A stretch of DNA of 64,000 nucleotides from Acidovorax sp. KKS102 (GCF_000302535.1 NC_018708.1:62001-126000); one strand, 5' to 3'; shown: positions 50,980 to 63,775, counted from the stretch's first letter. Numbers and translations: made by a program. Notes: generated by a model not told the origin, from the letters alone.

Positions 50980-52254
50980 ATGACTGCTTCTTCCTCCAGC
51001 ACCCTCGCCAACCCTGTCCCCTTGCGGCAGGACGCCCGCACCATTGGCCTCATCGGCCTGGCCCACGGCAGCTCGCACTTCTTTCACATGCTGCTGCCGC
51101 CGCTGTTTCCGTGGCTGATCGGGGAGTTCGGCTTCAGCTATTCCGAGCTGGGCCTGCTGGTGTCGGTGTTCTTCGTGATCTCGGGCGTGGGCCAGGCGCT
51201 GTCGGGCTTCCTGGTGGACCGCGTGGGCGCGCGGCCGGTGATGTTTTTTGCGCTGTCGAGTTTTGCGGCCGCAGGCCTTGCGGCGGGCACGGCGCAGGGC
51301 TACACGGGCCTGCTGCTGGCGGCGGCTTTGGCCGGGCTGGGCAATGCGCCGTTCCACCCGGTGGACTTCACGATTCTGAACAAGCGCGTGTCACCACAGC
51401 GCCTGGGGCATGGCTTTTCGGTGCACGGCATCAGCGGCAACCTGGGCTGGGCGACGGCGCCGGTGTTCATGGCGGGCATTGCCACGGCCACGGGCTCGTG
51501 GCGCACGGCCTGCCTGTGCGGCGGCCTGCTGGCCCTCACCGTGCTGGCCATCATGGTGTGGAACCGCGACGCGATTGACGACCGCCAGGGCGCATGGGCG
51601 CACCAGGCCAAGGGCGGTGGCGGTGCGGCGGCGGAGAAGCCCGAGCACCCCATGGCCTTCCTCAAGCTGCCCTCGGTGTGGCTGTGTTTCTCGTTCTTCT
51701 TCTGGAGCACCTGTGCACTCAGCGCCATCCAGAGCTTTGCCAGCCCGGCGCTGCAGTCCATGTACGGCCTGCCGCTGAGCGTGACGGCCATGGTGGTCAC
51801 GGGCTACATGCTGTGCGGCGCGGCGGGCATGCTGGTGGGCGGCTTTCTGGTGGGCCGTGTGCAGCGGCTGGAGAAGATCATCTCCGTGTGCCTGCTCGGC
51901 TCGGCCGCGCTGCTGGTGGTGGTGGCCTCGGGGCTGCTGCCGGGCATGGTGGCGCTGGTGGTGGCCTCGGTGGCAGGGCTGGGCACAGGCCTGGCCGGGC
52001 CTTCGCGTGACATGCTGATCAAGCGCGCCGCGCCCCCCGGCGCCACGGGCCGCGTGTATGGCACGGTGTACTCGGGGCTGGACCTGGGCTTTTGCCTGGC
52101 GGCCCCGGTGTTCGGCGCCATGCTGGACCACGGCATGACGGCGGGCATCTTCTACGGCTCGGCCGTGACCCTGGGCCTGAGCGTGGTGTCGGCGGCGCTG
52201 GTGGGGGTGGGCGTGGCCGCACGGGCGGCGCGGCCTGTGCCTGCGGCGGCCTGA
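50980..52254 (+). CDS. MFS transporter divergent from an AraC regulator
   Basis: A 424-aa carrier with 12 predicted helices. SHFFHMLLPPLFPWLIGEFG and LVDRVGARPVMFFALSSF (helices 1-3) and GFSVHGISGNLGWATAPVFM resemble Fsr-like exporters. Start options are ATG 50959 and 50980; I use 50980 because 50959 has no spaced ribosome site. Expression is probably controlled by the divergent AraC protein through the 33-bp dyad. Substrate unknown. Confidence 0.85.
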   Translation: MTASSSSTLANPVPLRQDARTIGLIGLAHGSSHFFHMLLPPLFPWLIGEFGFSYSELGLLVSVFFVISGVGQALSGFLVDRVGARPVMFFALSSFAAAGLAAGTAQGYTGLLLAAALAGLGNAPFHPVDFTILNKRVSPQRLGHGFSVHGISGNLGWATAPVFMAGIATATGSWRTACLCGGLLALTVLAIMVWNRDAIDDRQGAWAHQAKGGGGAAAEKPEHPMAFLKLPSVWLCFSFFFWSTCALSAIQSFASPALQSMYGLPLSVTAMVVTGYMLCGAAGMLVGGFLVGRVQRLEKIISVCLLGSAALLVVVASGLLPGMVALVVASVAGLGTGLAGPSRDMLIKRAAPPGATGRVYGTVYSGLDLGFCLAAPVFGAMLDHGMTAGIFYGSAVTLGLSVVSAALVGVGVAARAARPVPAAA

Positions 52255-52561
52255 AGGGTCCGGGGGGGAGGGGATACGCACGGCGGCCAGCACGCCGCGC
52301 GGGCCTGTGTTGCAATCGCGGTCGGTGGCGCCGGGGCCCTGGTTGGCAGGGCCTAGTGTGGTGTTGCACGCTATCTGGCACTTAAAAACCGCGTCTTTTC
52401 GGCCAGGGCTGCGTTGCAAATCCTCGCGATACCTCCGGGTATCGCTGCGGTTTGCGCCTTGCCCTGACCAAAAATCCATCGGTTTTCAATGTGCCATCCA
52501 GCGCGCAACACCACACCAGAGCGGCGCCCTTTGTTTTCAACACACTTCCAGGACCCTGCCC
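52255..52561. other. Intergenic region containing a 167-bp palindromic element
   Basis: The 307 bp between the MFS gene and the DUF1993 gene are mostly the hairpin element at 52353-52519; no gene is supported. The DUF1993 promoter must be in the right arm or its short flank. Confidence 0.5.
52353..52519. repeat. 167-bp full-length palindromic element
   Basis: Outer arms CTAGTGTGGTGTTGCACGCT (52353 on) and its inverse ending CAACACCACACCAG (52519) are imperfect inverted repeats; the similarity continues inward through TGGCAC, TTTTCGGCCAGGGC and CAAACCGC-type text to a central hairpin GCGATACC/GGTATCGC. The whole sequence could fold into one long stem. It differs in sequence from the 29029-29301 element. 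Confidence 0.68.
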
Positions 52562-53074
52562 ATGACGAACCCCATGTACAACGCCAGCATCCCCGTCTTT
52601 CGCCAGATGCTGGGCTCGCTCCAGGACATCCTGGCCAAGACCGAGGCCCATGCCACGGCCCGCAAGATCGAGCCGGACGCGCTGCTGCAGGCCCGCTTGT
52701 TCCCCGACATGTTCCCCATGGCCCGCCAGGTGCTGATCGCCTGCGACTTTGCCAAGGGCGTGGCCGCGCGCCTGGCCGGTGTGGAGGTGCCTTCGCTGCC
52801 CGACGCCGAGCGCCCCGGCTTTGCCGACCTGAACGAGCGCATCCGCACCGTGCTGGCGTTCATCGACAGCCTGCCGCAGGCCGCGTTTGCCGAGGCCGCC
52901 ACGCGCCAGATCACCATCCAGCCCGGCACGCCGCGCGAGAAGCAGTTTGTGGGCGAACACTACCTGCTGCACTACGGCCTGCCCCAGTTCTTCTTCCACG
53001 TGAACGCAACCTACGCCATCGCACGCCACAACGGCGTGGAGCTGGGCAAGCGCGACTACATGGGCAAGTTCTGA
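52562..53074 (+). CDS. DUF1993 domain-containing protein
   Basis: A 170-aa helical protein: YNASIPVFRQMLGSLQDILA, PDMFPMARQVLIACDFAKG and KQFVGEHYLLHYGLPQFFFH follow the DUF1993 pattern (DinB-like four-helix bundle). H in EHYLLHYGLP and HVNATY could coordinate metal as in DinB proteins. Start ATG 52562. Function is unknown. Confidence 0.88.
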   Translation: MTNPMYNASIPVFRQMLGSLQDILAKTEAHATARKIEPDALLQARLFPDMFPMARQVLIACDFAKGVAARLAGVEVPSLPDAERPGFADLNERIRTVLAFIDSLPQAAFAEAATRQITIQPGTPREKQFVGEHYLLHYGLPQFFFHVNATYAIARHNGVELGKRDYMGKF

Positions 53075-53157
53075 CCCTGAGCCCTGTCCCGGGGCGGCAA
53101 GGTGCCCCGGGTGCTGCCGTGTGGGGCGTGGCACGCAGATATGGGCCAAAATGGTCC

Positions 53158-53206
53158 GTAGCGCTAGTGAAACATGCCTAAGATGCTATCAAATTTGTAG
53201 TATTGA
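53158..53206. repeat. Short Comamonadaceae-type repeat
   Basis: GTAGCGCTAGTGAAACATGC followed by GCTATCAAATTTGTAGTATTG is a family copy upstream of the lipoprotein hydrolase gene. Confidence 0.6.
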
Positions 53207-53251
53207 ACACGGTGCCCAGCGCGGACAAAAAAGACAACGGAGACTCGACCC

Positions 53252-54643
53252 ATGCCCACCCCCCATGCCACACCACGCACCCTGCCAGCCCTGGCGCTGG
53301 CCGGCGTGACCTGCCTGCTTTCGGCCTGCGCGCCGGTGCCTGTACAACCACCAGCCTCGGCGCCGGTGAGTGCCGCTGCTGAGGCTGCGCCCACGGCCAC
53401 CCCGTGCCCCAAGGACCTGGCGCCCATCGCCCGCTGCCTGTCGGGCAAGGATTCGGCCGGTGCGTATTACCTGGTGGCGGTGCCGCAGCAGTGGAACGGC
53501 CACCTGGTGCTGCACGCCCACGGCGGCCCGGCCCTGGGCGCGCCGAAGATGGAGCGGTCGGTGGAGGACCTGGAGCGCTGGGCCATCATGGTCCGCGCGG
53601 GGTACGCGTGGGCGGGCAGCACCTTCCGCCAGGGCGGCGTCGAGGTGCGTGCCGCCGCCGAGGACACCGAGCGGCTGCGCCAGATCTTTGTGCGCCATGT
53701 GGCCCAGCCGCAGCGCACCATCCTGCACGGCCAGTCCTGGGGCGCCAGCGTGGCGGCCAAGGGGGCGGAGATGTTCCAGACCACGGCCGACGGCAAGCGC
53801 CCCTACGACGCCGTGCTGCTCACCAGCGGGGTGCTGGCGGGCGGCACCCGCTCGTACGACTTCCGCACCGACCTGCGCGTGGTCTACCAGTACCTGTGCA
53901 ACAACCACCCCCGGCCCAACGAGGCGCAGTACCCGCTGAACATCGGCCTGCCCGCCGACGCGACGATGACCCAGGCGGACCTGGCCGCACGCGTGAACGA
54001 ATGCTTGGCGCTGAACAAGCCGGTGGCCGAGCGCACGCCCGAGCAGCAGCGCAAAGTCAAAACCATCGTGGACGTGATCCGCATCCCGGCCAGCTCCATC
54101 CAGGGCCACATGAACTGGGCCACCTTCCACTTCCGCGACGTGGTGCAGCACCGCACGGGAGGCGCCAGCCCATTTGGCAACCGGGGTGTGCAATACCGCG
54201 GTTCGACCGACGACGCCGCGCTGAACGCCGCCGTGCTGCGCTACCGGGCCGACCCTGCTGCCGTGGCCCGCTTTGCGCAGGACACAGACCTGACCGGCCG
54301 CATCCCCGTGCCGGTGCTCACCGTCAAGGGCGTGGACGACCCCACGGCCTTTGTCGAGCTGGACGCGGCCTTCCGGGCCACCATGGCGCAAGGCGGCAGC
54401 GCGGCGCGCCTGGTGCAGACCTTCACCCAGCACAACACCCACAGCTACCTGAGCGACCCGACCTACCCCACGCTCATGGCGGCGCTGCTGCGCTGGGTGG
54501 ACGAGGGCGCCAAGCCCACGCCCGAGGGCATTGCCCAGCAGTGCCCGGCCAACGAGGCGCGTTTTGGCAAGGGCTGCGCCTTTGTGCCGACCTATGTGCC
54601 CAAGCCCCTGAGCAGCCGCGTGGCAGACCGCGACCGTCCCTGA
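53252..54643 (+). CDS. Secreted lipoprotein alpha/beta hydrolase
   Basis: A 463-aa protein with lipobox VTCLLSACAPVP (Cys about residue 26) and an Ala/Pro linker. HLVLHAHGGPALG is the oxyanion region, TILHGQSWGASVAAKG the nucleophile elbow (GQSWG, about 160), VLTVKGVDDPTAFVELD the acid and FTQHNTHSYLSDP a candidate base His. The family is not one I can name. It is alone between a repeat and an insertion sequence, which lies 84 bp after its stop. Confidence 0.78.
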   Translation: MPTPHATPRTLPALALAGVTCLLSACAPVPVQPPASAPVSAAAEAAPTATPCPKDLAPIARCLSGKDSAGAYYLVAVPQQWNGHLVLHAHGGPALGAPKMERSVEDLERWAIMVRAGYAWAGSTFRQGGVEVRAAAEDTERLRQIFVRHVAQPQRTILHGQSWGASVAAKGAEMFQTTADGKRPYDAVLLTSGVLAGGTRSYDFRTDLRVVYQYLCNNHPRPNEAQYPLNIGLPADATMTQADLAARVNECLALNKPVAERTPEQQRKVKTIVDVIRIPASSIQGHMNWATFHFRDVVQHRTGGASPFGNRGVQYRGSTDDAALNAAVLRYRADPAAVARFAQDTDLTGRIPVPVLTVKGVDDPTAFVELDAAFRATMAQGGSAARLVQTFTQHNTHSYLSDPTYPTLMAALLRWVDEGAKPTPEGIAQQCPANEARFGKGCAFVPTYVPKPLSSRVADRDRP

Positions 54644-54780
54644 GAACGTGGCCCTGGGGGCTGCGCGGCGGACAAGGCATCGGCCGCGACGCACGGCCCT
54701 CGGTGGTCGCGCTAACTCCCAGGTCTCTGACCCGTCCTGAATAGCGTTGACACCCAGGACGGTTAAAAACTCCAGCCGGA

Positions 54781-55617
54781 CTATCCGGCCAATGACGCCC
54801 GATGCACTGCATCGGGCGTTTGCATTTTCAGCGACAGATGCGGTCGCTCGCAGTTATAGATGTCGACTGACTGCTCGACCATGCGTCTGGCCTGCCCCAG
54901 ATCGGCGGGGCGCTGCAGCAAGAACTCACTCTTCAAGATGCCATTGACCCGCTCGGCCAGCGCGTTCTGGTAGCAGTCGTAGCCGTCCGTCATCGAGCAG
55001 ATCACGCCGTGGCGCTTGTGCAGGGCCTGGTAGTACGTCGCGCAGTACTGGATACCCCTGTCGGAGTGGTGCACCAACTGTCGGCTGCTCTGTCGCCCCG
55101 AGAGCGCCATCTTCATGGCCTGCGCCACCTCTTCGGTCTGCAGGCTCTCATGCACGTGCCAGCCGACGATCTTCCTGGAATACGCATCCGTGACCAGGCT
55201 CAGATAGACGAACTTGCCGTGTGTGGGCAAGTAGGTGATGTCAGCCACCCAGACCTGCTCGCTGCCGCTGGCGTGGATCTGTTGCGGCCCTACCTTGAGA
55301 AGGTTCGGATGGTGCCTGAAGCGGTGGTGACTGTCTGTTGTCTTGTGATACGCCCGCCGGGGTGCCACCAGCAGCCTGGCATTGCGCAGGACGTCGAACA
55401 TTGCATCGCGGCCCAAGTCGATGCCTCGGCGCTGTAGCGGCTCCTGCAATAAGTGGTGCAGCTTGCGCGTGCCTATGCGTGGTTGGCGCATGCGCTGCTC
55501 GCGCACCAACTCCACCACCGTCTGCGCATTCGCCAAGCGATCGGCCTCGCGGCGCCTACCCTGGTAATACGCCTGACGGCTGTGGCCCATATGCTGGCAA
55601 GCCCTCTTCACGCTCAA
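54781..55617 (-). CDS. IS3-family transposase OrfB
   Basis: The catalytic integrase-like part. DDE triad: D in VADITYLPT, D in HHSDRGIQY and E in NALAERVNG, the last followed by the ERPH-type motif NCERPHLSL. The protein has a clear HTH_21-like region at its start (HMGHSRQAYYQGRRREA). No ATG is used; the annotated TTG 55617 overlaps the orfA stop, and the frame is open upstream to the slippery site, so the main product is an OrfAB fusion by -1 frameshift. Confidence 0.88.
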   Translation of the reverse strand: MSVKRACQHMGHSRQAYYQGRRREADRLANAQTVVELVREQRMRQPRIGTRKLHHLLQEPLQRRGIDLGRDAMFDVLRNARLLVAPRRAYHKTTDSHHRFRHHPNLLKVGPQQIHASGSEQVWVADITYLPTHGKFVYLSLVTDAYSRKIVGWHVHESLQTEEVAQAMKMALSGRQSSRQLVHHSDRGIQYCATYYQALHKRHGVICSMTDGYDCYQNALAERVNGILKSEFLLQRPADLGQARRMVEQSVDIYNCERPHLSLKMQTPDAVHRASLAG

Positions 55618-56009
55618 CCCTGCGATGAGGTTTTGCGCGAGGACTTGCCCAAAGGCTTTTTTACGATGCGCACCCCATAGTCCTTGCGCAGCACGTCGAT
55701 GACGGCTTCGAATAGCCTGGCCTTCTCCTGCGCCTGTGCGAGCTGCACCTGCAGCGCCTTGATCTGCTGCTCGGGCGTGAGAGCAACAGTGTTCTTCTTG
55801 TCTATCGGCATGGCTGCAGATGATGCCGCAGGACTCCAGCCCAGGCGACCGTGCTTGCGCAGCCAGACCAGAACCGTCGAGCGACCCTGGATGCCGTAGT
55901 GCTGCTGCGCCTGTTTGTACGTGAGCTCGCCTTTTTCCACCTGCTCCACCACCGCCAACTTAAAGGCCAGTGTGTAGTCGCGCTGCGTGCGTTTGACACT
56001 TGATTCCAT
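55614..56009 (-). CDS. IS3-family OrfA, DNA-binding part
   Basis: 131 aa: the helix-turn-helix is DYTLAFKLAVVEQVEKGELT with GIQGRSTVLVWLRK (residues 10-55), followed by a leucine-zipper-like coil EQQIKALQVQLAQAQEKARL. The sequence A AAA AAG at 55662-55656 lies just before the end; a -1 slip there enters orfB in the sequence KKAFGQVLAQNLIAG, which is an uninterrupted continuation. Confidence 0.88.
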   Translation of the reverse strand: MESSVKRTQRDYTLAFKLAVVEQVEKGELTYKQAQQHYGIQGRSTVLVWLRKHGRLGWSPAASSAAMPIDKKNTVALTPEQQIKALQVQLAQAQEKARLFEAVIDVLRKDYGVRIVKKPLGKSSRKTSSQG

Positions 56010-56070
56010 GACACATACCCTTTTTGAAAGGTCCTCGTGTCAACGCCAGGCAGGACGGGTCACTCGAAAC

Positions 56071-56098
56071 AAAAAAGGCCCCGCACTGCGGGGCCTTT
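56071..56098 (-). terminator. Rho-independent terminator of icd
   Basis: On the minus strand AAAGGCCCCGCA pairs with TGCGGGGCCTTT and is followed by TTTTT. It ends 9 bp from the IS right end. Confidence 0.85.
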
Positions 56099-56120
56099 GC
56101 GTTGGAGCGGCTGAATAGGA

Positions 56121-58355
<2,235 letters not shown>

Positions 58356-58596
58356 GGCTTGTCTCACGAAACAGAGTAGGTAGATGCCCCCGGCTGCGTC
58401 GCAGCGGGGCCAAACGCGGATGCTCTCTGATTCTCCTTGCTCGGGGCTGTCACAGCCCGCTGTTTTTGCAATCGAATCTCACAATGCAAAATTATCATAA
58501 GCCCAGGGCACTTTTTTTCACCAAATAGGTGGTAATCACCCTGCGGCCCCCTGCAGTTTGATCGTCTTGGCGCCCGCGCGCCACCCCCTGCAGACC

Positions 58597-59334
58597 CTAC
58601 GAAAAAGTCCCTGGAACAGCCACCACCCGGCCCGGCAGCACCGCAAACTGCGCCCAGTGCGCGGGCAGGGTGTCGGGCGCCGTGCCGGTGAAGGCCCCGA
58701 AGGCGGGCAGGACCAACTGCCCGTCACCCCAGCCAAAGCAGGGCGCCCGCAGCGCATCCCGCGCCGGGCCGCGCAGCCGCAGCGTGGGGTGCAGGTGCCC
58801 GGCAATCACCGTGTGGCCCGCCACGGCCTGCGGGTGGTGGCAGGCCAGCACCGGCGCATCGGCACAGGGCAACCAGGGCTCGTTGACCTGCGCCAGTGCC
58901 AGCGCCGCCGGCGGGTCGCCCGCATGCATGTCGTGATTGCCGCGCACCAGGGTCATCGCCACATGCGCATGGCGCTGGCGCCAGGGCAGCAACTGCCGCC
59001 ACAGCGCATCGGCCGCGCCGCTGCGTGCGTGCAGAAAGTCCCCCAGGAACACCAGGTGGTCAGCACCGGTGGCCGCCAGCAGTGCATCGAGCCGCGCCAG
59101 GTTGTCGGCCGTGGTGCCATGGGGCACCGGCTGGCCCGCGCGGCGGAAGGTGGCCGCCTTGCCGAAATGCACATCCGCCACCATCACCATGCGCGCCGCG
59201 GGCCACCACAGCGCGCGCTGGGGCAACAGCTGCAGGGCCGTGCCGCAGGGCAGGGTGATGGCGTGCGCACCCATGGGGAGCGCAGGGACGGCCTGCGTCT
59301 CGGGGACGGATGTGTGAAAGGGATGCGTGGTCAT
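58597..59334 (-). CDS. Ligase-associated phosphoesterase PdeM
   Basis: A 245-aa calcineurin-like metallophosphoesterase. Metal motifs: ADVHFGK (D, H; about residue 53), GDFLHAR (about 100), RGNHDMHAG (about 132) and GHLHP (about 180). It is the last gene of the ligase-associated DNA damage response operon; the start ATG 59334 lies 5 bp after the helicase stop. PdeM is named for this neighbourhood; its DNA substrate is not established here. Confidence 0.88.
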   Translation of the reverse strand: MTTHPFHTSVPETQAVPALPMGAHAITLPCGTALQLLPQRALWWPAARMVMVADVHFGKAATFRRAGQPVPHGTTADNLARLDALLAATGADHLVFLGDFLHARSGAADALWRQLLPWRQRHAHVAMTLVRGNHDMHAGDPPAALALAQVNEPWLPCADAPVLACHHPQAVAGHTVIAGHLHPTLRLRGPARDALRAPCFGWGDGQLVLPAFGAFTGTAPDTLPAHWAQFAVLPGRVVAVPGTFS

Positions 59335-59339
59335 CGTGC

Positions 59340-62081
59340 TCAGAATCCGTGGCGTCCGCGGGCGCGGCGGGGGGCGTCCCCAGCCGCAGCCTGGCGCGCG
59401 CGTGGTGTGCGGGGCCCAGAGCTTTCGGGCAGGTCCCACACCATGTCCGTGGGCTGCACTGCGTGCTGCGCAAGGTGGGTGCCGGTGGTGACGTCGGCCG
59501 CCTGCTCCAGCGCCTGCACCATGCGCGCCAGCCGGTCGGCCAGGGTCTCGGTGCTCAGGCGCTCGCGAAAGCGCTCCACCATCAGCGGCAGGGCGAATGG
59601 GGTGGGGCGTTCCAGCGCGTGGATGGACAGGGTCAGTGCCTGCATGCCGCGCAGTGTGTGCGCCAGGCGGTCCATGTCCAGCTCGTTCGTCAGCAGCTCG
59701 GCACGGGCCTGGGCCAGCAGCAGGTTGCCCGGGTCGTACTGCGCAAACACGTCGTAGTACAGCGAGGACGAGGCCTGCAGCTGGCGGCTGCTGCGCTGCT
59801 CGCCCGGGTGGCTTTGAAAGATGAGCCCGGCAATGCGCGCGATCTCGCGAAAGCGCCTGCGCGCCATCTCGGTGGCGTTCAGGCTGGCCAGCACTTCGTC
59901 TTCGAGCCCGCGACCGATGGTGGTGCGTGTGCCCTCGCCAATCAGGCGCGGCAGCAGCGTGGCCCAGTCCACGGGCTTGGCCGACAGCAGCTCCAGTCCG
60001 TAGTCGTTGACCGCGATGGAGAAGGTGTTGGGCACCTGCTGCGACGCGCGCCAGCCCAGCAGCCCGGCCAGGCCCAGGTGCACCAAGCGGCCCGCCAGCG
60101 GGTACAGGTACAGGTGCCACCCCTCGCGGGTGTGTAGCGTCTCGGCTACCAGGCGGCCGGGTGTGGGCAGGGCCGACCAGGCCTGCTGCAGCTCCAGCAG
60201 CGGCTGGGCGCAGCGCATCTCGGGCGTGGAGAACTCGCCGCGCTCGGCCTGCGCCAGCTGCTCGAGCATCGCATCGGCCAGCGTGTTCGACAGCGGCATG
60301 CGCCCGCCGCTCCAGCGCGGCAGGGCGGCGCTGCCCTTGGGGGCGATGCGCACATAGGCCGTCATCTGCTGGGTGCGCACCAGCTCCAGCAGCCGGCCTG
60401 CAAACATGAACACATCGCCCTTGCGCAGCCGCGCGATGAAGCTCTCTTCCACCGAGCCCAGGCGCCCGCCGCTCACAAACTGCACCTGCATGGCGGCGTC
60501 GCTCACGATGGTGCCGATGTTGCTGCGGTGGCGGCGCGCCAGGCGCGCATCGGGCACGCGCCACACACCCTCGTCGTCCGGTACCACGCGGTGAAAGTCC
60601 GGATAGGTGGCCAGCGATGCGCCGCCCTGGCGCACGAACTGCAGCGCCCACTGCCAGTCGTTGTCGGCCAACGCAGCGTAGGCGGGTGCGCGGCGCACCT
60701 CGGCCAACAGCGCATCGGGCACAAAGCCGCCGCCCAGCGCCACGGTGACCAGGTGCTGCACCAGCACATCCAGCGGCGCACGCGGCGTGTGCCGGTCTTC
60801 GATGCGGCCCTGCGCCAGCGCGTGGCGCGCGGCGGCGGCCTCCACCAGCTCCAGGCTGTGCGTGGGCACCAGCGTGATGCTGGAGCTGCGCCCCGGCGCA
60901 TGGCCCGAGCGGCCCGCACGCTGCACCAGCCGCGCCACGCCCTTGGCCGAACCGATCTGCAGCACCTGCTCCACCGGCAAAAAGTCCACGCCCAGGTCCA
61001 GGCTCGATGTGCACACCACGGCCTTGAGCTGCCCGGCCTTCAGGCCTTGCTCCACCCAGTCGCGCACCTCATGCCCCAGCGACCCGTGGTGTAGCGCAAG
61101 GGTGCCCGCCCAGTCGGGTCGCGCCTCCAGCAGCGCCTGGTACCAGCGCTCGGCTTGCGACCGGGTGTTGGTGAATACCAACGTGGACGCGGCCGCTTCG
61201 ATCGATTGCACCACCTGCGGCAGCAGGCTCAGCCCCATGTGGCCCGCCCACGCAAAGCGATCGGCCCGCGCGGGCAGCATCACCTGCACCTCCAGCCGCT
61301 TGTCGATGCGGCCCTGCACCAGCACGGCGGGCGGTGGTTGCGATGCGCTCGGAGCGTTGGGCACGGGCTGCGGCAGCAAGGTGTGCAGGGCCTCCTCCAG
61401 GTTGCCCAGCGTGGCCGACATGCCCCACACCTGCAGCGCCGGGTTCCAGCCCGACAGGCGCGCCAGCGCCAGCTGCACCTGCACGCCGCGTTTGTTGCCC
61501 ACCAACTCGTGCCACTCATCCACCACCACCAAGCGCACGCTGGCCAGGCGCTCACGCGCATCGGCGCGGGCCAGCAGCAGCGAGACGCTTTCGGGCGTGG
61601 TCACCAGCAACGTGGGCAGGCGGCGATCTTGCGCGGCGCGCTCGCCGCTGGCGGTGTCTCCGGTTCGCAGGCCGCTGGTCCAGGTGGGGGCCAGGTCGGG
61701 CAACGGTGCCTGCAGGGCGCGCAGCGAATCGGCAGCGAGTGCGCGCATGGGCGTGATCCACAGCACGGTGAGGGGCGGTGCCGCAGCGCGGCGCGTGCGC
61801 AGGGCGGTGCGGGCGTTGGGTGCTTTGGGGGCTTTGGGGGCTCCTTCGGGCGCAGGTGCAGCATCCGCCTGTGCCAAGTGCTGCAGCGCGCCCAGCCATA
61901 CCGCATAGGTCTTGCCAGCCCCTGTAGTGGCATGCAGCAGGCCCGAGCGGCCCTCGCCCATCGCGCGCCACACGTCGTGCTGGAAGCCAAAGGGTTGCCA
62001 GCCCCGCGCCGCCATCCAGGCGGCTGCGGCACTCGGTGCCACCGGGGTCAGGGCCTTGCGCAGGCGGCGGGTGGTGCTCAT
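59340..62081 (-). CDS. Ligase-associated Lhr-type DEXH-box helicase
   Basis: A 913-aa Lhr-family helicase: Walker [13 protein letters not shown] (about residue 50), [19 protein letters not shown] (DEWH, about 190), [11 protein letters not shown], then the second RecA domain with [13 protein letters not shown] (about 305) and [14 protein letters not shown] (about 390), and the Lhr core winged-helix and C-terminal domains. It overlaps the ligase gene by 4 bp. Known role of the family is single-strand translocation in DNA repair. Confidence 0.92.
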   Translation of the reverse strand: MSTTRRLRKALTPVAPSAAAAWMAARGWQPFGFQHDVWRAMGEGRSGLLHATTGAGKTYAVWLGALQHLAQADAAPAPEGAPKAPKAPNARTALRTRRAAAPPLTVLWITPMRALAADSLRALQAPLPDLAPTWTSGLRTGDTASGERAAQDRRLPTLLVTTPESVSLLLARADARERLASVRLVVVDEWHELVGNKRGVQVQLALARLSGWNPALQVWGMSATLGNLEEALHTLLPQPVPNAPSASQPPPAVLVQGRIDKRLEVQVMLPARADRFAWAGHMGLSLLPQVVQSIEAAASTLVFTNTRSQAERWYQALLEARPDWAGTLALHHGSLGHEVRDWVEQGLKAGQLKAVVCTSSLDLGVDFLPVEQVLQIGSAKGVARLVQRAGRSGHAPGRSSSITLVPTHSLELVEAAAARHALAQGRIEDRHTPRAPLDVLVQHLVTVALGGGFVPDALLAEVRRAPAYAALADNDWQWALQFVRQGGASLATYPDFHRVVPDDEGVWRVPDARLARRHRSNIGTIVSDAAMQVQFVSGGRLGSVEESFIARLRKGDVFMFAGRLLELVRTQQMTAYVRIAPKGSAALPRWSGGRMPLSNTLADAMLEQLAQAERGEFSTPEMRCAQPLLELQQAWSALPTPGRLVAETLHTREGWHLYLYPLAGRLVHLGLAGLLGWRASQQVPNTFSIAVNDYGLELLSAKPVDWATLLPRLIGEGTRTTIGRGLEDEVLASLNATEMARRRFREIARIAGLIFQSHPGEQRSSRQLQASSSLYYDVFAQYDPGNLLLAQARAELLTNELDMDRLAHTLRGMQALTLSIHALERPTPFALPLMVERFRERLSTETLADRLARMVQALEQAADVTTGTHLAQHAVQPTDMVWDLPESSGPRTPRARQAAAGDAPRRARGRHGF

Positions 62082-63775
62082 GCCGCAACGTCCTGCCCGG
62101 GCAACAACGCCATCAGCGTTTGCAAGGTATCGGCCTCGGCCACGGGTTTGTCCTGCCGCCAGCGCAGCATGCGCGGAAAGCGCACGGCAATGCCGCTCTT
62201 GTGGCGTGGGCTCTTTGCGATGCCTTCAAAGCCCAGCTCAAACACCAGCGTCGCATCCACGCTGCGTACGGGGCCAAAGCTTTCGCGCGTGGTCTTGCGG
62301 ATGATGGCGTCCACCTGCGTAATCTCGGCATCGGTCAGGCCCGAATAGGCCTTGGCAAAAGGCACGAGCTGGCGCTCCGGGTCGTCCTGCGGCCCGGTCC
62401 ACACGGCGAAGGTGTAGTCGGTGTAGAGGCTGGCACGGCGGCCGTGGCCGCGCTGGGCGTAGATGAGCACGGCGTCCACGCTCATGGGGTCGATCTTCCA
62501 CTTCCACCACACGCCCACATCCTTGGTGCGGCCCACGCCGTACTGCGCGCTGCGGTGCTTGAGCATGAAGCCCTCGGTGCCTATGCTGCGCGCGGCCTCG
62601 CGCTGGCGCGCCAGGTCCGGCCAGTCGGCGCCGTGCAGCAACTCGCTCAGACGCAAGGTCTTCTGCGGTGCGGGTGCGACGGTGGTGTCGTCAGGCCGTT
62701 GCAGCGTAGCCTCTAGTAGTGCGCGCCGCGCCTGCTGCGGCTCTGTGCGCAAGTCTTGCCCAGCGTGTTCGAGCAGGTCGTAGGCCACCAGCACCACAGG
62801 CAGCTCGCGCAGCAGCTTCGGGCCCAGCGTCTTGCGGCCCAAGCGCTTTTGCAGGTCGGCAAAGGGGCGGGGCTGGGGTTCGCCCGGCAGCCACACCAGG
62901 ATCTCGCCATCGACCACCGTGCCATCGGGAAGCTGCGCCATCGCGGCATCGGCCAACTCGGGAAAGCGGTCGGTCACCAGCTCCTCGCCACGCGACCACA
63001 CCCACACCTCGCCCGCGCGCCGCACGATCTGCGCGCGGATGCCGTCCCACTTCCATTCCACCAGCCAGTCGCCGGGTGCGCCCAGCAGTGTGGGCATCTC
63101 GGCCACGGGCTGGTTGAACGGGTGGGCCAAAAAGAACGGGTAGGGCTGGCCTGCATCGGCAGCATCCTGCGCACAGGCATCGTCATCCACCGGCGCGATC
63201 AGCGCCTGGTAGTCGCTGGCCTGCGGCTGCCGGCCGATCTGCGTGTAGCCCATCAGCCGGTGTGCGATGCGCTTGGGGTCGAGCCCGCTTACGGTGGCCA
63301 GCGCCTGCGTCACCTGCAAGCGCGACACTCCCACGCGGAAGTTGCCGGTGATGAGCTTGAAGTACACAAAGCGCTGCTCGGGCGCCAGCATGTTCCATTG
63401 CGTGCGCAGGTGGGCGTCGGCCTCGTCGGGCGGCAGGGCGCGAAGGGGCAGCAGTTGGGCCATCCATTCGGCCAGCGTCAGTTCGGTGGGCTGGGTGGGC
63501 GGGGGCAGCAGCAGCGCCAGCGTTTCGGCCAGGTCGCCCACGGCCTCGTAGCTTTCTTCAAACAGCCACTCGGGCAGGCCGGCCGCTTCTTGCGCCAGCG
63601 CCTTCAGGCGCTTGGTGGGCACCATCTGGCGCGGTTTGCCGCCTGCCAGAAAGTAGGTGGCCCAGGCCGCATCGGCGGGCGGTGCAGCACGCAGATAAGC
63701 CACCAGCGCCGCCAGTTTGGCCGACTGCGCGGTGGTGGCGTCGAGCGCCTGGAACAGCTGGGCAAAGGCCTTCAT
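62078..63775 (-). CDS. ATP-dependent DNA ligase
   Basis: A 565-aa ligase: N-terminal DNA-binding domain (residues 1-190), adenylation domain with the nucleotidyl Lys in [11 protein letters not shown] (about 243), motif III DLLEHAG-like, motif [10 protein letters not shown] and motif V WWKWKID (about 420), then the OB domain. The layout is that of the LigB/C-type enzymes in the four-gene ligase-associated cluster. It overlaps the exonuclease gene by 4 bp and the helicase gene by 4 bp. Confidence 0.93.
   Translation of the reverse strand: MKAFAQLFQALDATTAQSAKLAALVAYLRAAPPADAAWATYFLAGGKPRQMVPTKRLKALAQEAAGLPEWLFEESYEAVGDLAETLALLLPPPTQPTELTLAEWMAQLLPLRALPPDEADAHLRTQWNMLAPEQRFVYFKLITGNFRVGVSRLQVTQALATVSGLDPKRIAHRLMGYTQIGRQPQASDYQALIAPVDDDACAQDAADAGQPYPFFLAHPFNQPVAEMPTLLGAPGDWLVEWKWDGIRAQIVRRAGEVWVWSRGEELVTDRFPELADAAMAQLPDGTVVDGEILVWLPGEPQPRPFADLQKRLGRKTLGPKLLRELPVVLVAYDLLEHAGQDLRTEPQQARRALLEATLQRPDDTTVAPAPQKTLRLSELLHGADWPDLARQREAARSIGTEGFMLKHRSAQYGVGRTKDVGVWWKWKIDPMSVDAVLIYAQRGHGRRASLYTDYTFAVWTGPQDDPERQLVPFAKAYSGLTDAEITQVDAIIRKTTRESFGPVRSVDATLVFELGFEGIAKSPRHKSGIAVRFPRMLRWRQDKPVAEADTLQTLMALLPGQDVAA

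Larger units (their letters stand above)
54728..56062 (-). mobile_element. Complete IS3-family insertion sequence
   Basis: 1335 bp. Terminal inverted repeats begin TGACCCGTCCTG at 54728 and mirror it at 56062, with GCGTTGACAC following after four unmatched bases (26 bp, four mismatches). CTC occurs directly outside both ends, consistent with a 3-bp target duplication. It carries orfA and orfB on the minus strand with an A6G slippery site. It lies between the convergent lipoprotein hydrolase and icd genes, just past the icd terminator, so it disrupted no gene. Confidence 0.9.
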
